Assembly (NCBI GenBank): GCA_025529335.1 | Contig: JAMYHX010000008.1 | Coordinates: 186,001-250,000 of the forward strand | Direction: 5' to 3' | DNA length: 64,000 nt | From: Rhizopus sp. PT2906 | Lineage: Eukaryota > Mucoromycota > Mucoromycetes > Mucorales > Rhizopodaceae | Shown here: in pieces, positions 34,056 through 45,600 of the stretch | How the letters are laid out: every line of letters starts with the position of its first letter | Position numbering within the stretch: the first letter of the stretch is position 1 | The notes under the pieces: model-generated | Database searches by the model: none | Told to the model about the DNA's origin: nothing | The model's input: only the letters and a program-made list of their open reading frames with translations | Made by a program: the position numbers and the translations under genes

Positions 34056-36672
34056 ATGAAGTTGTATGACATGTTTAGTCAAAAGCAAATCACCCCACCG
34101 CCTAATCTACCTTTAGCCTCCAACTCAAGTAATTCATAATATATATGTAGTCTATATATATATATGTGCTTATTAGCTTATATTGTCATAGGCTTGTTCA
34201 ACATATCAACCAACTTTCAACAGGACGTCTTTACTACCAAAATTGAGGTATAGCATATATATATATATATATAACATTACTCTTTTTCTTATTTTTCTTA
34301 TTGTTTTATAAAAAAAAAAAAAAACAGCAAATGTTGATTGAACTAAATCGACTTGTTAATCAAGCAGGCGATATTCCATTTTCCTTATTGCCACCACATC
34401 ACGATGTCATCTTGGTCATGCGTCAGATCCCTCTCTTGATCAACCAAAGTTCTACACCTTTACTACTTTATTCAGTTGTCGAAAGAGTCATGTGTCAGTT
34501 ATATCAATCAACAACACCTTTAGCTATTGAAGTCTATTGTCGATTCCTTCAAATATTGATGGACCTTTCGGCCACTGTCTCAAAAGATATCCTTTCTTGG
34601 ATACTTTATTCAGATGATCCAGTAAGAGGACACGATGGCACCAATCAGAGATGGACATCTAACATTCGTTATAGAGAAAATATAATGCGAGAGTGATGAG
34701 TGCCCTGATAAAATCAGGATTGGTACGCATAGAAGAGTTTGATACTCAGTTGTCAAAACAGTTGGATCAGTCACAAGACCCTCAGCTCATTGAGTTTGCT
34801 GTCACATTATTAAGACTCTGTATGCTTATGCTTCACCCCATTAGTTCAATAGATGACCATTTATTGACGATTAGAGCACTCACGCGATTGGATCATGCCT
34901 TGTAAGTTACGGTTATTCTTATTTGTGGATTGCTGATAGTCTTTTTTTTTTTTGAAGGGCAAAGGAGTTAATTCAGGAATTGGAAGGTCAATGGACAGCG
35001 AAATATAAGAACCCAAAGAATGATACATTCACTCTCAGACTCTTGTTTGCTGAATGGATTCGATTATACAAGCATGCACTTACAGCAAACAGCACATACC
35101 ATCAATTTGCGAAAAAAGTATTTATTAAACAAGTATTGACTGTATGCTTATTGCTATTATTGCTATTATCATTAGATCATGAAGACTGTGACAAATAATC
35201 CAGATAGAATGTGCTTCTTTTTTAGACTTTGCACAGAAGTCTGTGTAGAATTATATCAGTCAACCAAGTCTCATTGCATTGACGCCTATAGCAAACTTGT
35301 GAGTAACATCATTCGGATTAATCAAGACTCGATCAAGATATCCTGTCAAGTACTATCTATCACTGTTCTCGTGATTGCCGAACACCATGAGAAATTAGGC
35401 ACTCAATTTAATCAAAAGCCATTCTTAAAGCTGTTGGGATCACTGTTTATTGAGCTGAACAATGTGAATGATAGAGAGAGCTTTATCGGAATTTACGGGT
35501 AGATTGATCCATACAGTAAAATGTAGATCCAACCTAATGCTTTTTCTTTTTATAGAGATGTGCTCTATACACTTCGACCATTAAAGTTCCCTGGATTTGC
35601 TTATTCTTGGCTACAACTATTCTCTCATCGACTCTTTTTACCTTTACTGCTCAAAGAAGAAAACGAAGGCTGGACGATTTGTTACAAGCTCATGTCGGCA
35701 CTGCTTTCTTTTATAACCGTGCTGCTCACACCGACAGAAGAGCCCGCGAGATTGTCAAGATCAGCCAAGGCGTTTTATCAAGGTTCACTTAGATTTTTGG
35801 TGGTTATGCTACATGATTACCCTGAATTCCTTTGCGAGCACTACTTTTCGTTTATCCAGTTACTGCCATTAAGTTGCGTGCAGCTTAGGAATGTCATCTT
35901 GAGTGCATTCCCTCGCACTATGATATTGCCGGATCCATTTACGATCTCACTAGGTTACGTTGCCAACAACACAACCAAACCAAAGCTGCTACAGATGAAA
36001 GAAGAGGATGCATTGATTGAGATTGGCGCTTATCTGACAACCAAACAGAGTAAGATGTCGATTGGTAATAGTCTGGTTAGCTATATATCTTCACGAGATG
36101 AGAAGCAGACATGTGACGTTGAAAGGATACAAAGGCTTGTGTTTTATGTGGGAAGCCATACAACAGTGGATACAAAGAAACCATTGTCTGAAAACCCAGC
36201 TATTCAGATCTACAAGTATCTACTGGCACATTTTTCATCCACTGGAAATAGTTTTGGACAATATGCGCTGTTGAACTGCATTGCCGATCATTTACGGTAT
36301 CCCAACAGCCATACTTATTTCTTCAGCATGGCCATCCTTCATCTATTTAATTCACAATCACAACAGATCAAAGAACAGATAACAAGGCAAGTATTACATA
36401 TAAAAAAGTGGATAAAAAAGTAATTAACATCATATATTCTATATAGAATATTACTAGAAAGGCTGATAGTGAATCGACCTCACCCATGGGGCCTGTTAAC
36501 AACATTTGTTCAGCTCATCAAAGAGTCTCATTTTAAGGAAAATGATTTTATCAGATGTTCACCAGATATTAGTCGTCTATTTGATAATGTGTCCAAGTAA
36601 GTATAAACGCTTACATTTGAATATGTCACTAATCTATGGAATACACGTAGATCAATCCAACGCATGTCATAA
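34056..36672 (+). CDS. NOT1: CCR4-NOT scaffold Not1, C-terminal domain protein
   Basis: Nine or so exons encode about 700 residues matching only the C-terminal third of Not1/CNOT1, the domain that binds the Not2-Not3/5 module and links to translational repressors. It begins MKLYDMFSQKQITPPPN. Recognisable blocks are LSWILYSDDP spliced to RKYNARVMSALIKSGL, then EFDTQLSKQLDQSQDPQLIE. These are followed by FFFRLCTEVCVELYQSTKSH, LRPLKFPGFAYSWLQLFSHR, LLNCIADHLRYPNSHTYFFS and LLTTFVQLIKESHFKENDFI, ending RLFDNVSKSIQRMS. Intron 36387-36446 is GC-AG. The N-terminal HEAT and MIF4G parts of full-length Not1 are absent; HEL2 lies only 75 bp upstream. It is either a paralogue or a split gene. Confidence 0.88.
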
Positions 36673-36765
36673 AATGAACAAAAAGAATCCTTATTTATTG
36701 TATTTCTGTATCTTCCTTTTTGATTTTTATGTGTCTTTTATTAGAATAAACCCTCCTTAGCTTTC

Positions 36766-37351
36766 TTATTCGCCAAACAGTCTTCTGACACGCTTAAGTA
36801 CGCTATCTTTCTCAGGGTCTACAAGCAAAAAAAAAAAAAAAATGACGTTAGATAACTATAGACTATAGAAATGATAATACCATAAGGATGATCTTTGGAG
36901 GGTATCTCGAGTACAGCAGGGAATGCTTGGTTATGTCCGTCAACTAGTTCTCGAATATCTTCTGCAATCTATATTTATTTTAAGTAAAACGGACACAAGT
37001 AACTGTTAGTTGCTTACATGTTGGTTAATCAAAATGATGGCAATATCTTTACGCTTTGTATATTCAATAAACGTTTCTTCAATAGTGCTCAAAGGGGTTT
37101 CTATTAAAGGTAAATATGAAGTAAAAGCGTATAATATTATATATTTACTAGCGTCTACTACCAAGAAGTTTCTCTTTTGTTGTTGATTTACATTACCAAT
37201 GCCAGCGAGTAAGAGACCGGTGACAGAATCCTATAAAGTATATGAATTCGTCTACTTTTTTCTCTCTAATATTTTGTATATACAATACCTCGTCACCGAT
37301 AACTGCAATAAAGTTACGGTCTTTCTGAAGTGCTGCTCCTCCTCCAGACAT
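36766..37351 (-). CDS. VMA7: V-type H+-ATPase subunit F
   Basis: Central-stalk subunit of the vacuolar proton pump V1 sector. Five exons give MSGGGAALQKDRNFIAVIGD, then DSVTGLLLAGIGNVNQQQKR, the conserved GLLLAGIG motif, NFLVVDAKTPLSTIEETFIE and KRKDIAIILINQHIAEDIRE, ending PYDPEKDSVLKRVRRLFGE. The length, about 120 residues, is standard. It converges with the NOT1-type gene (94 bp between stop codons) and shares a 133-bp divergent promoter region with the EAPP homologue. Confidence 0.95.
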
Positions 37352-37484
37352 TATGAATAACTATAAAAGGGGAAACCGTTTCATAACAAGAACATTGCAG
37401 TAAAAAGCCAGTCGCGCTAATTGAAATATTCATCCAATAGAATACTCTTGTATCTCTCGAGTTTTTTTTTTTCTTTTCTCAATC

Positions 37485-38172
37485 ATGGACAACCAAGAGA
37501 TGGATCGATCGAATGAACAAGAGTTTTATGATGATATTTATTTTGACACGGACCAAGAAGACGAAGATGAATCTATGGGTTTAGGACTTCCCAACCAAAA
37601 AAAGAAAGAGTCAAGTAAGAAAAAGAAAAGTGTTTGTGTTTGCTGATGTTGATTCTTTATGGTCAGAAAGTAAGAAAATACTGAGTAATGACGAGTTACT
37701 TTATGATCCAGAACTTGACGATAAAGATGAGGAATGGGTGAATGAACAGATTGTTGGTTTGTATAGATATTTATAATATTCCTGTAATCTAAAATAACAC
37801 AAAGTGATCTAATCTGTTAAAAAGCTGATTCTATGAATTCTATGAAAGGACAAGGAAAAACAGACGCCATACTCACTTGTCCTATGTGCTTTATAACATT
37901 ATGCTATAGCTGTCAGAGGTAAAGCATAAAAAAAAAAAGAAAAGTTCAATTACATATCCTAATGCCATTATAGACATGAAAAGTACGCGGATCAATATAG
38001 AGCCATGTTTGTGCATAACTGTCACGTGATAAAAAATGAACGATTTAAACCAAAGGATGCTATGGAAGAAGAATATTACCACAAGGTTGTCTGTGATCAA
38101 TGCGGTGTTCATGTTGCTATGATGGATCAAGATGAAGTTTACCACTTTTTTAATGTGATTCCAACCACTTGA
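37485..38172 (+). CDS. E2F-associated phosphoprotein (EAPP) family protein
   Basis: A small acidic eukaryotic protein family. Exon 1, MDNQEMDRSNEQEFYDDIYF, is Asp/Glu-rich. A second exon reads SNDELLYDPELDDKDEEWVN. The family core is ILTCPMCFITLCYSCQR, across an intron HEKYADQYRAMFVHNCHV, then VVCDQCGVHVAMMDQDEVYH and FFNVIPTT. Two Cys pairs (CPMC and CDQC) plus CYSC suggest a zinc-binding fold. In animals EAPP modulates E2F-dependent transcription; the role in fungi is not established. The stop is TGA at 38170-38172. Confidence 0.85.
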
Positions 38173-38354
38173 AATATTCGGAAATCGAATATTGTCCCTC
38201 TCTTTAGAGTCCCTTTTCTTTTTTCTCCTCCTTCTCTTTTTATTCTTATACAATTAGAAATGAGTTGGAAGGTGTATATATAGACATTTTAAATACTGCA
38301 CATTTTTGTATAAATTATGCTTAACTTATCATAATAAAGGGTTTTCAAAAAGCA

Positions 38355-39720
38355 ATGAGTCGTTTGCCTCATCAGATTATGGCAAAGAAACAAGATGGTA
38401 AAAAGAAGATATACTTGGTCATTCTGAAAAAATAACATACTTTATAGCAACAAGAGATGTTGAGTTTATACAACATGAAAACCACTTTAATGAAACAATG
38501 AAATTGGTTGATACGCTAAAGGTTGAAGCACAAGCATTTCGTGACCAAGTTGCTGGTATAAAAAAAAAAAAAAATAGTTGCATAAATAAGACTCATAACA
38601 AAGCGGCGCGTCAATAGTACTACTGTCCAATCAATATGATATAGCCTCTCTTGTCTCAGGCATCTATGGCCTAAGCTTGGAAACTTCAGAGCCTGTTCAG
38701 GACTCTGCTTTACAGGCTGTGAATGATGCGGAGGCAGCCATGGCCTACTGTCAAGACGAAATACTACCTCAGCTTGTAATGTATAAACTTATGACTTACT
38801 CCAGTCAGCTGACGTTTAGAGTAGGATACTATTGATCAACTTGTTGTTCGTCCTGCATTAGAACTTCATGAGATATCCAAAACGATACAAAAGACGATCG
38901 TGAAGCGTAACCACAAGATGGTTGATTACGATCGACATAGGGCCAGTCTAAACAAGCTCACAAGTAAGACTGAGCGTAGTATGAATGACGAAAAGGCAAT
39001 CTTCAAGATACAGAGTCAACTAGAGACAGCAACACAAGATTACGAATACCTCAATAATACCCTAAAGCACGAACTTCCGATTTTCTTTCAACTATTGTCA
39101 CATTTAGTTCAACCTATCCTTGAGAACTTGTATCATCTGCAGACCAAGATTTATGGCATGATTTATGCAAGATGCTATGAATTGATGACAGCAAACCAAC
39201 AACATTTTGTCACTCAGGGAATGGATATCCAAGGGGGATACCAATGGAGATTAAATCATTACAACGGACAAGCAGAGATGGAGAAACTTGACTTGCTTCA
39301 TGCTAAAGGGAAAGCGTGGTTAAATGGTAATAGAGAGACTATGTGTGTATGACGCCAGATATTCACATGTTCATCTCGTAGCTTCCGGTAGCACGGATAA
39401 TTCCAAGTTTTCGCTTCAAGAAAGAGCCGCCTTAAAAAACACTAATCACACTACTGCATCACATGCAGCCAATGACGAAACAATAAGGAAATATGTGGTG
39501 GCACTCTATGACTATGATGCACTTGCTGAAGGTGACTTGAGTTTTAGAAAGGATGATAAGATCGAACTAGTAAACAGAACTCAAGATGCCAATGACTGGT
39601 GGACAGGCAAATTGAGAGGACAGACAGGTGTATTCCCTGGTGAGTAACAAACAAACAAAGAGAAAAGAAAAAAAAAAGACTCTTATGTAAAATATAGGCA
39701 ACTATGTTCAAGAGATATAA
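38355..39720 (+). CDS. RVS167: BAR-SH3 protein, amphiphysin/Rvs167 type
   Basis: Binds curved membranes during endocytosis and recruits actin regulators through SH3. It starts MSRLPHQIMAKKQD. The BAR domain spans most of it: FIQHENHFNETMKLVDTLKV, SLVSGIYGLSLETSEPVQDS, RPALELHEISKTIQKTIVKR and HKMVDYDRHRASLNKLTSKT, then HELPIFFQLLSHLVQPILEN. The C-terminal SH3 domain reads KYVVALYDYDALAEGDLSFR with ALYDY, DDWWTG-like NDWWTGKLRG and TGVFPGNYVQEI. The linker between BAR and SH3 is short, closer to fission yeast Hob1 than to budding yeast Rvs167. Introns are GT-AG. Its stop is 25 bp from the stop of the convergent kinase gene. Confidence 0.9.
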
Positions 39721-39745
39721 TAATCATATATATTTATTGTTGTTA

Positions 39746-41424
39746 CTATGAAGTTGCTGAAGATAAAACGTGGTTTACAAACCGAGCTAATTCTTGTGAA
39801 GTTGAGCATTGTAGTAATTTACTTTGAACATGGGCTTCAATTTCCTAAAATAAACATATTAGTTTTAAAAGCATAAACGTATAAAAATAATATAAACATA
39901 CCTGTAGTACATCCACAGCATGTGGTCTTGTCGAAGGCTGCTCATCTAATAGCCAAGCAACTAAGCCCCTCATGTACATGGTAGGTAAACTATAGGTGAA
40001 AGTAGGACTTGGTTCGCTCAGGATTGCCTTGAACAGCTCAGTTTCATCTCTTATTAAATAATGAGGTGGCACTCTATCCATCATTTCGATGATTGTAATG
40101 CCTAATGACCACATATCGATCTTTTCATCATAGTATTGTTCTCGGATGACTTCAGGCGCCATCCATTTACTTGTACCTAATCGTTCTCTATTACGCCTTG
40201 TTGTCTTGGTAGCAAGACCAAAATCAGCTAATTAAATAAGGATAAGTATCATTAAAAATAGTGCTGCAGATGTCTCGCTTACCTAATTTGACTTCCCCAT
40301 TCCATCCTATCAAAAGATTCTCACATTTGATGTCACGGTGAATGAATTGTTTGGAATGTAAGTAGCATAGACCCTTAAGTGTCTCGCAAGTGATATGAAC
40401 AGTATACTGTTCAGGAATACCGCGCTGACATAAGATGGCAAAGACAGAGCATCTCTGTAGGTCCATAGCCATCCAGACTTCCTGTTTCCACAAGGAGACT
40501 TGTCTTAGTCGAATAAGGTTTGAGTGACCAGTTGACATGATAAAAAGTTCTCGAATGATGGAAGCTTTATACTCTTTATCAGGATCAAGTCGGCATCGTT
40601 TAATGGCTAAATACGTATTTTTTTTGTATTTATGACGTGCTCGAACGACAGAGCCATTTACACTAAAAAAGGAAATAGGGGTAAGTTACAGATGTGATAA
40701 ACAGTGATGATAGGCTTACCCTGTGCCAATCTCTTGAAACCCGTCATATTTGTTACGTGGGTCAAGTGAAGAAACTTGTACGGAAGAAGGTAATGCTTTT
40801 CTGATTTTTTTCTCGAATTCATTCCCAGTTTTAATTAAAGGAGGTAACTGAGGTATTTCTGTGCAGAGACCAGCTGGACGCCAAGGATGCTTAGATATGT
40901 GCTTTTCGACATTTATCGTTCGCAAGAAATTGTTTTGAGGGAATAAATTAGGTTCGGGTTTAAGGAAACAATCACTACCAAATACATTTGGTATTTCGTA
41001 ATGACCAGGAGACCTCCAGACTTTGTTGTTATTATTTTTTGTGGATGATGGTGCTGACACAACAGAAGACCTTCGTAAGCATCCGGTCGATCTTCTCTTC
41101 ATATTTAAGGAACTTAAAAGATCCACTTGTCTAGTAGATGACTCTCTTTGATCCGCTGTGGTTGAAGATTTTGATTGCCTCAGGTTGCCTAGGGATGCTC
41201 TTTTATTCCCCAGTAATCCTCCTAAAGCATTCTACAAAAAAAGGGGGATCTGTTAGTAATCGAAAGGGATAAAGGGGGAGGGTGAGTCTTTATTTTACTT
41301 TTCTAGTCTCTTTTAATGCATCAATCACTGCTCTTCCATTGAGTGGAGACGCGATAGATCGTCGGGTATTTGATGATGCATTGTTACTTTTATAAGAATG
41401 AAAGGATGATTTATGTTTGAGCAT
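39746..41424 (-). CDS. STE20/PAK-like serine/threonine protein kinase
   Basis: An N-terminal basic, Ser/Asn-rich region starts MLKHKSSFHSYKSNNASSNT and lacks a recognisable CRIB or PH domain. The kinase domain starts near 40760: the Gly-rich loop IGTGVNGSVVRARHK, the ATP-binding Lys in YLAIKRCRLD, and a regulatory helix RELFIMSTGHSNLIRL. The catalytic loop is SKQFIHRDIKCENLLIG, the metal-binding motif ADFGLATKT and the activation segment end GTSKWMAPEVIRE. IDMWSLGITIIEMMDRVPPH follows. All catalytic residues are present. Similarity is to STE20-group kinases; the exact subfamily is open. The last exon ends NHVLSSATS. Six or so GT-AG introns. Confidence 0.88.
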
Positions 41425-42260
41425 TTCTCTTGTTTTGTTAAAGGAAAGAAAAAAGGACAAGAGAAAAGAAAGAGAGAAAGAGTGAAAGAAAGAGATTTAT
41501 TTACTCCATCTTTAAAAAGTGGCGGGTTACAGTGTCCACGTGTGTAGAGAGAAGAACGAATAAAAAGAAGAAAAATAAAAAAGGAGGAAAGGGAAGATGT
41601 AAAGTCTTGTGCATAATTGTTTTGGCAATTTTACTCTATTTTATTTATTCGCTCTTTCTCTTTCCTTTTCTCTTTTTCTTTTCTCTCCAGCGTTCACTCA
41701 CGTGTGTATAGTGCATAGTTTTGAATCTTCTTAATATAGGAATTATGAAAAAAATCATAAAGAGTAACATGAAAACCTGTTATAAAAGAATATGACCTAA
41801 AGAGCGCTACATGTCATATCAACAATGAAATAAAGACTGAAAGTAGCACAATAACACAAAGAATATAACAAGTCTAAGTGAAAAAAGGGGAGTCAACAGG
41901 AGTCAATAGTCTCCTGATTCTCGTTTGGGTTATAAGCTATGCATTATTTGTTATTTGACACTTGGATTTGTTATTTTGCTTTTTTTTTTTTATTACGGAA
42001 TAACACACGGAAGTGGCATTTATATAGTTTAGATTCCGACTTCATTTTAGTGTAACAAAACACGGTAAGTGATCCGATATCACCGCCGTTCCCCTTATTT
42101 TCTCTATATCCTTTTCTAGAATCAAAAAAACTACACTAGAGAGACTTTATCTATTGACTCCGACCCCACTTCAGATGTGGTACCTTTTTTCATAAGAATA
42201 TCGGATATGAATTTGAAAACAGCACTTGTAATCCAGTACCCGTTTTCATATTTCGGAAAC
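41425..42260. other. promoter region of the kinase gene and gene-free DNA
   Basis: Strong AG/CT strand asymmetry: GAAAGAAAGAGA runs at about 41460-41500 and CTTTTTCTCTTTTC runs near 41650-41690, likely 5' UTR or promoter tracts. No gene is seen. Confidence 0.4.
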
Positions 42261-42279
42261 CTCAATCATATGTTTCAAA

Positions 42280-42620
42280 CGTATCTGCCTTTACATATTG
42301 TTTCAGTTTTGTGATATTTGTCCCCTTTGAGAAATGCCCTTGTACTAACTGTCGACCTTGTTGAGCATACCTTGAACATTGCGGTATCCATGCCGACCTA
42401 CTCTAAAATTCCTTTGACCCAGTTTATGATTGTGCTGGCCATGATTTCACAAGCTCACTTCCTGTATGTTTGAACCAAACAGGGCAGTGTGGTTCTCTCG
42501 TACAGAATTGATCGCTACTGTTGGATCCTACACTTGAAAATGTTATTTTTTTTTTTGGAAACTTGGATCTTGATATTCTTAGTTGATTTCGAAAAATCTT
42601 GCGCCAACATATCATCTTTC
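42280..42620 (-). pseudogene. tyrosine recombinase relic (DIRS/Crypton-like)
   Basis: On the minus strand one frame reads SSDQFCTREPHCPVWFKHTG and on to KSWPAQS. After a one-base shift the reading continues STIINWVKGILE, stop, VGMDTAMFKVCSTRSTVSTR and AFLKGDKYHKTETICKGRYV. The pattern WVK-x-I-L-E-x-x-G-M/I-D-x-x-x-F-K-x-H-S-T-R-x-x-x-S-T is that of eukaryotic tyrosine recombinases of DIRS/Ngaro/Crypton elements, with the catalytic His replaced by Cys. The stop, the frameshift and the loss of the Trp-containing block downstream show decay. It belongs to a different frame set and divergence level than the DIRS relic at 30.3 kb. Confidence 0.5.
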
Positions 42621-45600
42621 TCTGGATGTACCAATTAAATACTGAAGCTATCCCCTAGCGTATCCCGTTTAAATGTTTGATGCCAAGAGTTGCTCTATTG
42701 AAGGCGCAACGAATATTATTTCTCATTAGTTCCACTCGCTTCTTTCGACAGCCTTTTTTCTTTCTTTCCATAGTCGCGACGGCCTTCATGCTACCAAATA
42801 TATCGAATTCACCTTCACTTTGAAAGGATCTAATGGTTAAATCGAATTTCGGGGTGAATACGAATGAAGCTGTCTATAGTAAAATGATGTTCATTGTAAA
42901 GCCATTTATAAAAATATACATGCTGTATCAACATACAATTTCGACTTTCTGTGAATAAGAGATAGAGTTTAGCACTAAAAACGAGGACCTTTTTAAATAA
43001 AGCGATTGCTAACCATATAAAAATGCAAACTTTAGAAAATATCTTTGGTGTATGTTGCATTTACGTAATTGAATTGTATTTTCAATATAGTATTCATTCT
43101 CTTTTTCATCTTTTCCTCTCAGACTTGTATGCTTGTATTCAAAGATTCTGAACTCGTGTTTTTAGGTACAACTTCAACTGAATCAGTCATAGAATTCTTT
43201 TAAATAGAGTGAAACGCTTAATTTCTTTTTGGTATAATGTCAAAAATGAAGTGCTTTTAATCTCGTCAAGTTTGCAATCAATTAAGCACTACTTGAAATA
43301 TATTATTAGAGGTTATTTTTGTCTCTTTACTTGTAATGAAGTTTCTGATTCTTGTTGTTTTAGCTCATTTATTAGAGATGTCTATTTTAGTTGGTTATTT
43401 GATCAAGTCTTATTGTTGTCATAATTGTAAACAAAGTAGATTCTTTTTGAAAAAAGAGTTGAATGCTACTAAAATGAGCTTTACTATTAAAGAGAATTTA
43501 TGACTGCTATTTATTTAAGTTGTAAAATAATGGGCGGATAAAAACCAGATCATAAAACATCACTTTACTTCTATATTGGAGTTGCCATGGATACAAGTAC
43601 ATTTCATTGTACCATTTTTCAAATTATATGAAAGTTTATGCAGAATGTAGCTCAGATTAACATTACCATTATACTGAAAACTTTAATTTCAAGGAATAGG
43701 GCAAACACCTTTATGGCATGCTTTCAGAAAATTAGAATGAGAAGAACATATACATTCCCTGACAATTAAATAAAGTCTAAGAAATGATCACTCCCTTTTG
43801 TTCACTGTACCGGTTTTTTATGCATGTGAATCGCTCTTTTTTTTTTCTATATTTGATCTAGACTACTCCTCATCCAAAAAGTGGAAGATTCATGCATTGG
43901 TGCTGATAAAGCTGGTAGACCAGTGGTTTATTTGTTTACAACTTGAGCATTGGGTTGCTTTGTACTATAGGATTTAGTACCTTGCTTACATGCTATGCAT
44001 TGTATATGAAGCATGTATATGTAGTAAAAGGACCCTCCACCTTGAATGTTGCTATTGTGCTACCCGAACAGAAGAAGTGTATCAACATTGATGCGATACT
44101 TGGAGAAGACATACTTAAGCCAAAGTCAAATCTTTCTTAAAAAAAAAAGAAGTATAAGAGGAAAGTATACACTTGGCCATACATGCCTATGTCAATCAAA
44201 ATGACTCCCATCACAAGGTAAAGCCATATCTGCAATAGGGTCTTTAGTAAATTCAGGGCACGAAGCTATAAAAAAAGGAGATAACAAGCTTCAAATAGGC
44301 TTGACGGATAATGATTTTAATGCCTCATCAAACAGTTCAATATCCTTTGGACCCTTTTTCAAAATCAAAAGTTAAGTATTATAACAGACCATGAAGAGAA
44401 CAACCTGTAGAATTTTAAGCCTAGAACGGCGTATTATGCAAATGTATCTCTTGCATAATTCCCAACATGAAAACTAAAACTGTTTTAGATTTCCTATTGA
44501 GTAAATAAAGGGAGATTATGCATAAAACATATCCTTAAAAGAAGTTTTTTTATAGATGACATGGACAATGATACGTATAGTATGCATATGGGCAAAATCT
44601 GATCTTGGCACCAAGGATTTTCTCATTCTGTGTAAAGACAGTTACAACTCCATCTAGAGTGACACCAAGATAATTTGCCCAACAAAAAGTACAGTACTCT
44701 CATCAAAAAGCGGGGTTAAGCGATTAATTAAATACGGATGAATTCCGCGATCGGAAAGTTTAAGAATATAGCATGCAGCTTTTTAAAAGTTGTATTTCCA
44801 CCAATTCTGAAGGTGTGCGTTATTGAAAAAAAAGATGCGTGGCGGTATTTTCTAGATTGCATCGCTAGCGAGGGAAGCGCGCGCTCTCTCGACGGCTAGT
44901 TCTCACAGAAGACTATTTTGCACATTGGGGCAAGCGAGTGTAACTGTGATTTAGGTACCACATTCGTTGAGCAAACCAACACTGGCAACCGCTTGACAGG
45001 AAATACAATCTCCGTCAAGTACTTCATATCTGCTCTACTTGTCTTGACTGTTAATCATCAAGTTGCTCGTATTACGATAGAACATTAAAGTGAAAAGTGA
45101 CGTCTTTGCACGCCTTCATAATGGTCATAGATTGACGATTAGTATGTATAGAAAGCATAATTTCGTGTAGCTATGCCCACAATCACGAGTAAATGACTGT
45201 TAAAATTCTCCCTAGGTTCAGTCTTATCTACCATCACACAACTATGAATGTGCCTTGAAAGATGACCTACACACTATGTGCACACTAGGAAATACACTAA
45301 AACTGCAACTGACAATATTTTAAAGGATGTTTAAGGATATAATGCATATAAGTCTTTTTTTTTTCTATATTAAAATGTTGTCAATGTGTGAGTAGGCTTT
45401 ACTTGATCCATTCATTCCTCTGTCTAGTTTTCTACAACTTCCAAAAGCCTGTATTGTATTACGTTGATCTTACAGTCGGTATTACTATAGCGAAAAACTC
45501 TATTGCCTTTTTAAGGTTTTGCAAAATACAAGGAATACCAAACTTGTGCCAAGTTCTTACTAGGGCACTTACATGAAGAAAGTGAAGTTAGGTATGTTCA

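Noticed and set aside
34229..34330. Possible translational frameshift at the A-run before the second NOT1 block
   Set aside because: A normal GT-AG intron explains the join and keeps the frame.
42440..42560. Possible 28S rDNA fragment (TACGAGAG-AACC block)
   Set aside because: Only about a dozen bases resemble the conserved LSU 3' motif; the flanks do not follow it, and the region reads better as a decayed recombinase.
43209..43424. Hydrophobic open frame on the plus strand
   Set aside because: AT-rich chance frame dominated by Phe, Ser and Leu with no splice or start support.
43870..43945. CRAL-TRIO-like fragment GADKAGRPVVYLF
   Set aside because: Too short and followed by a stop; one motif match may be chance.
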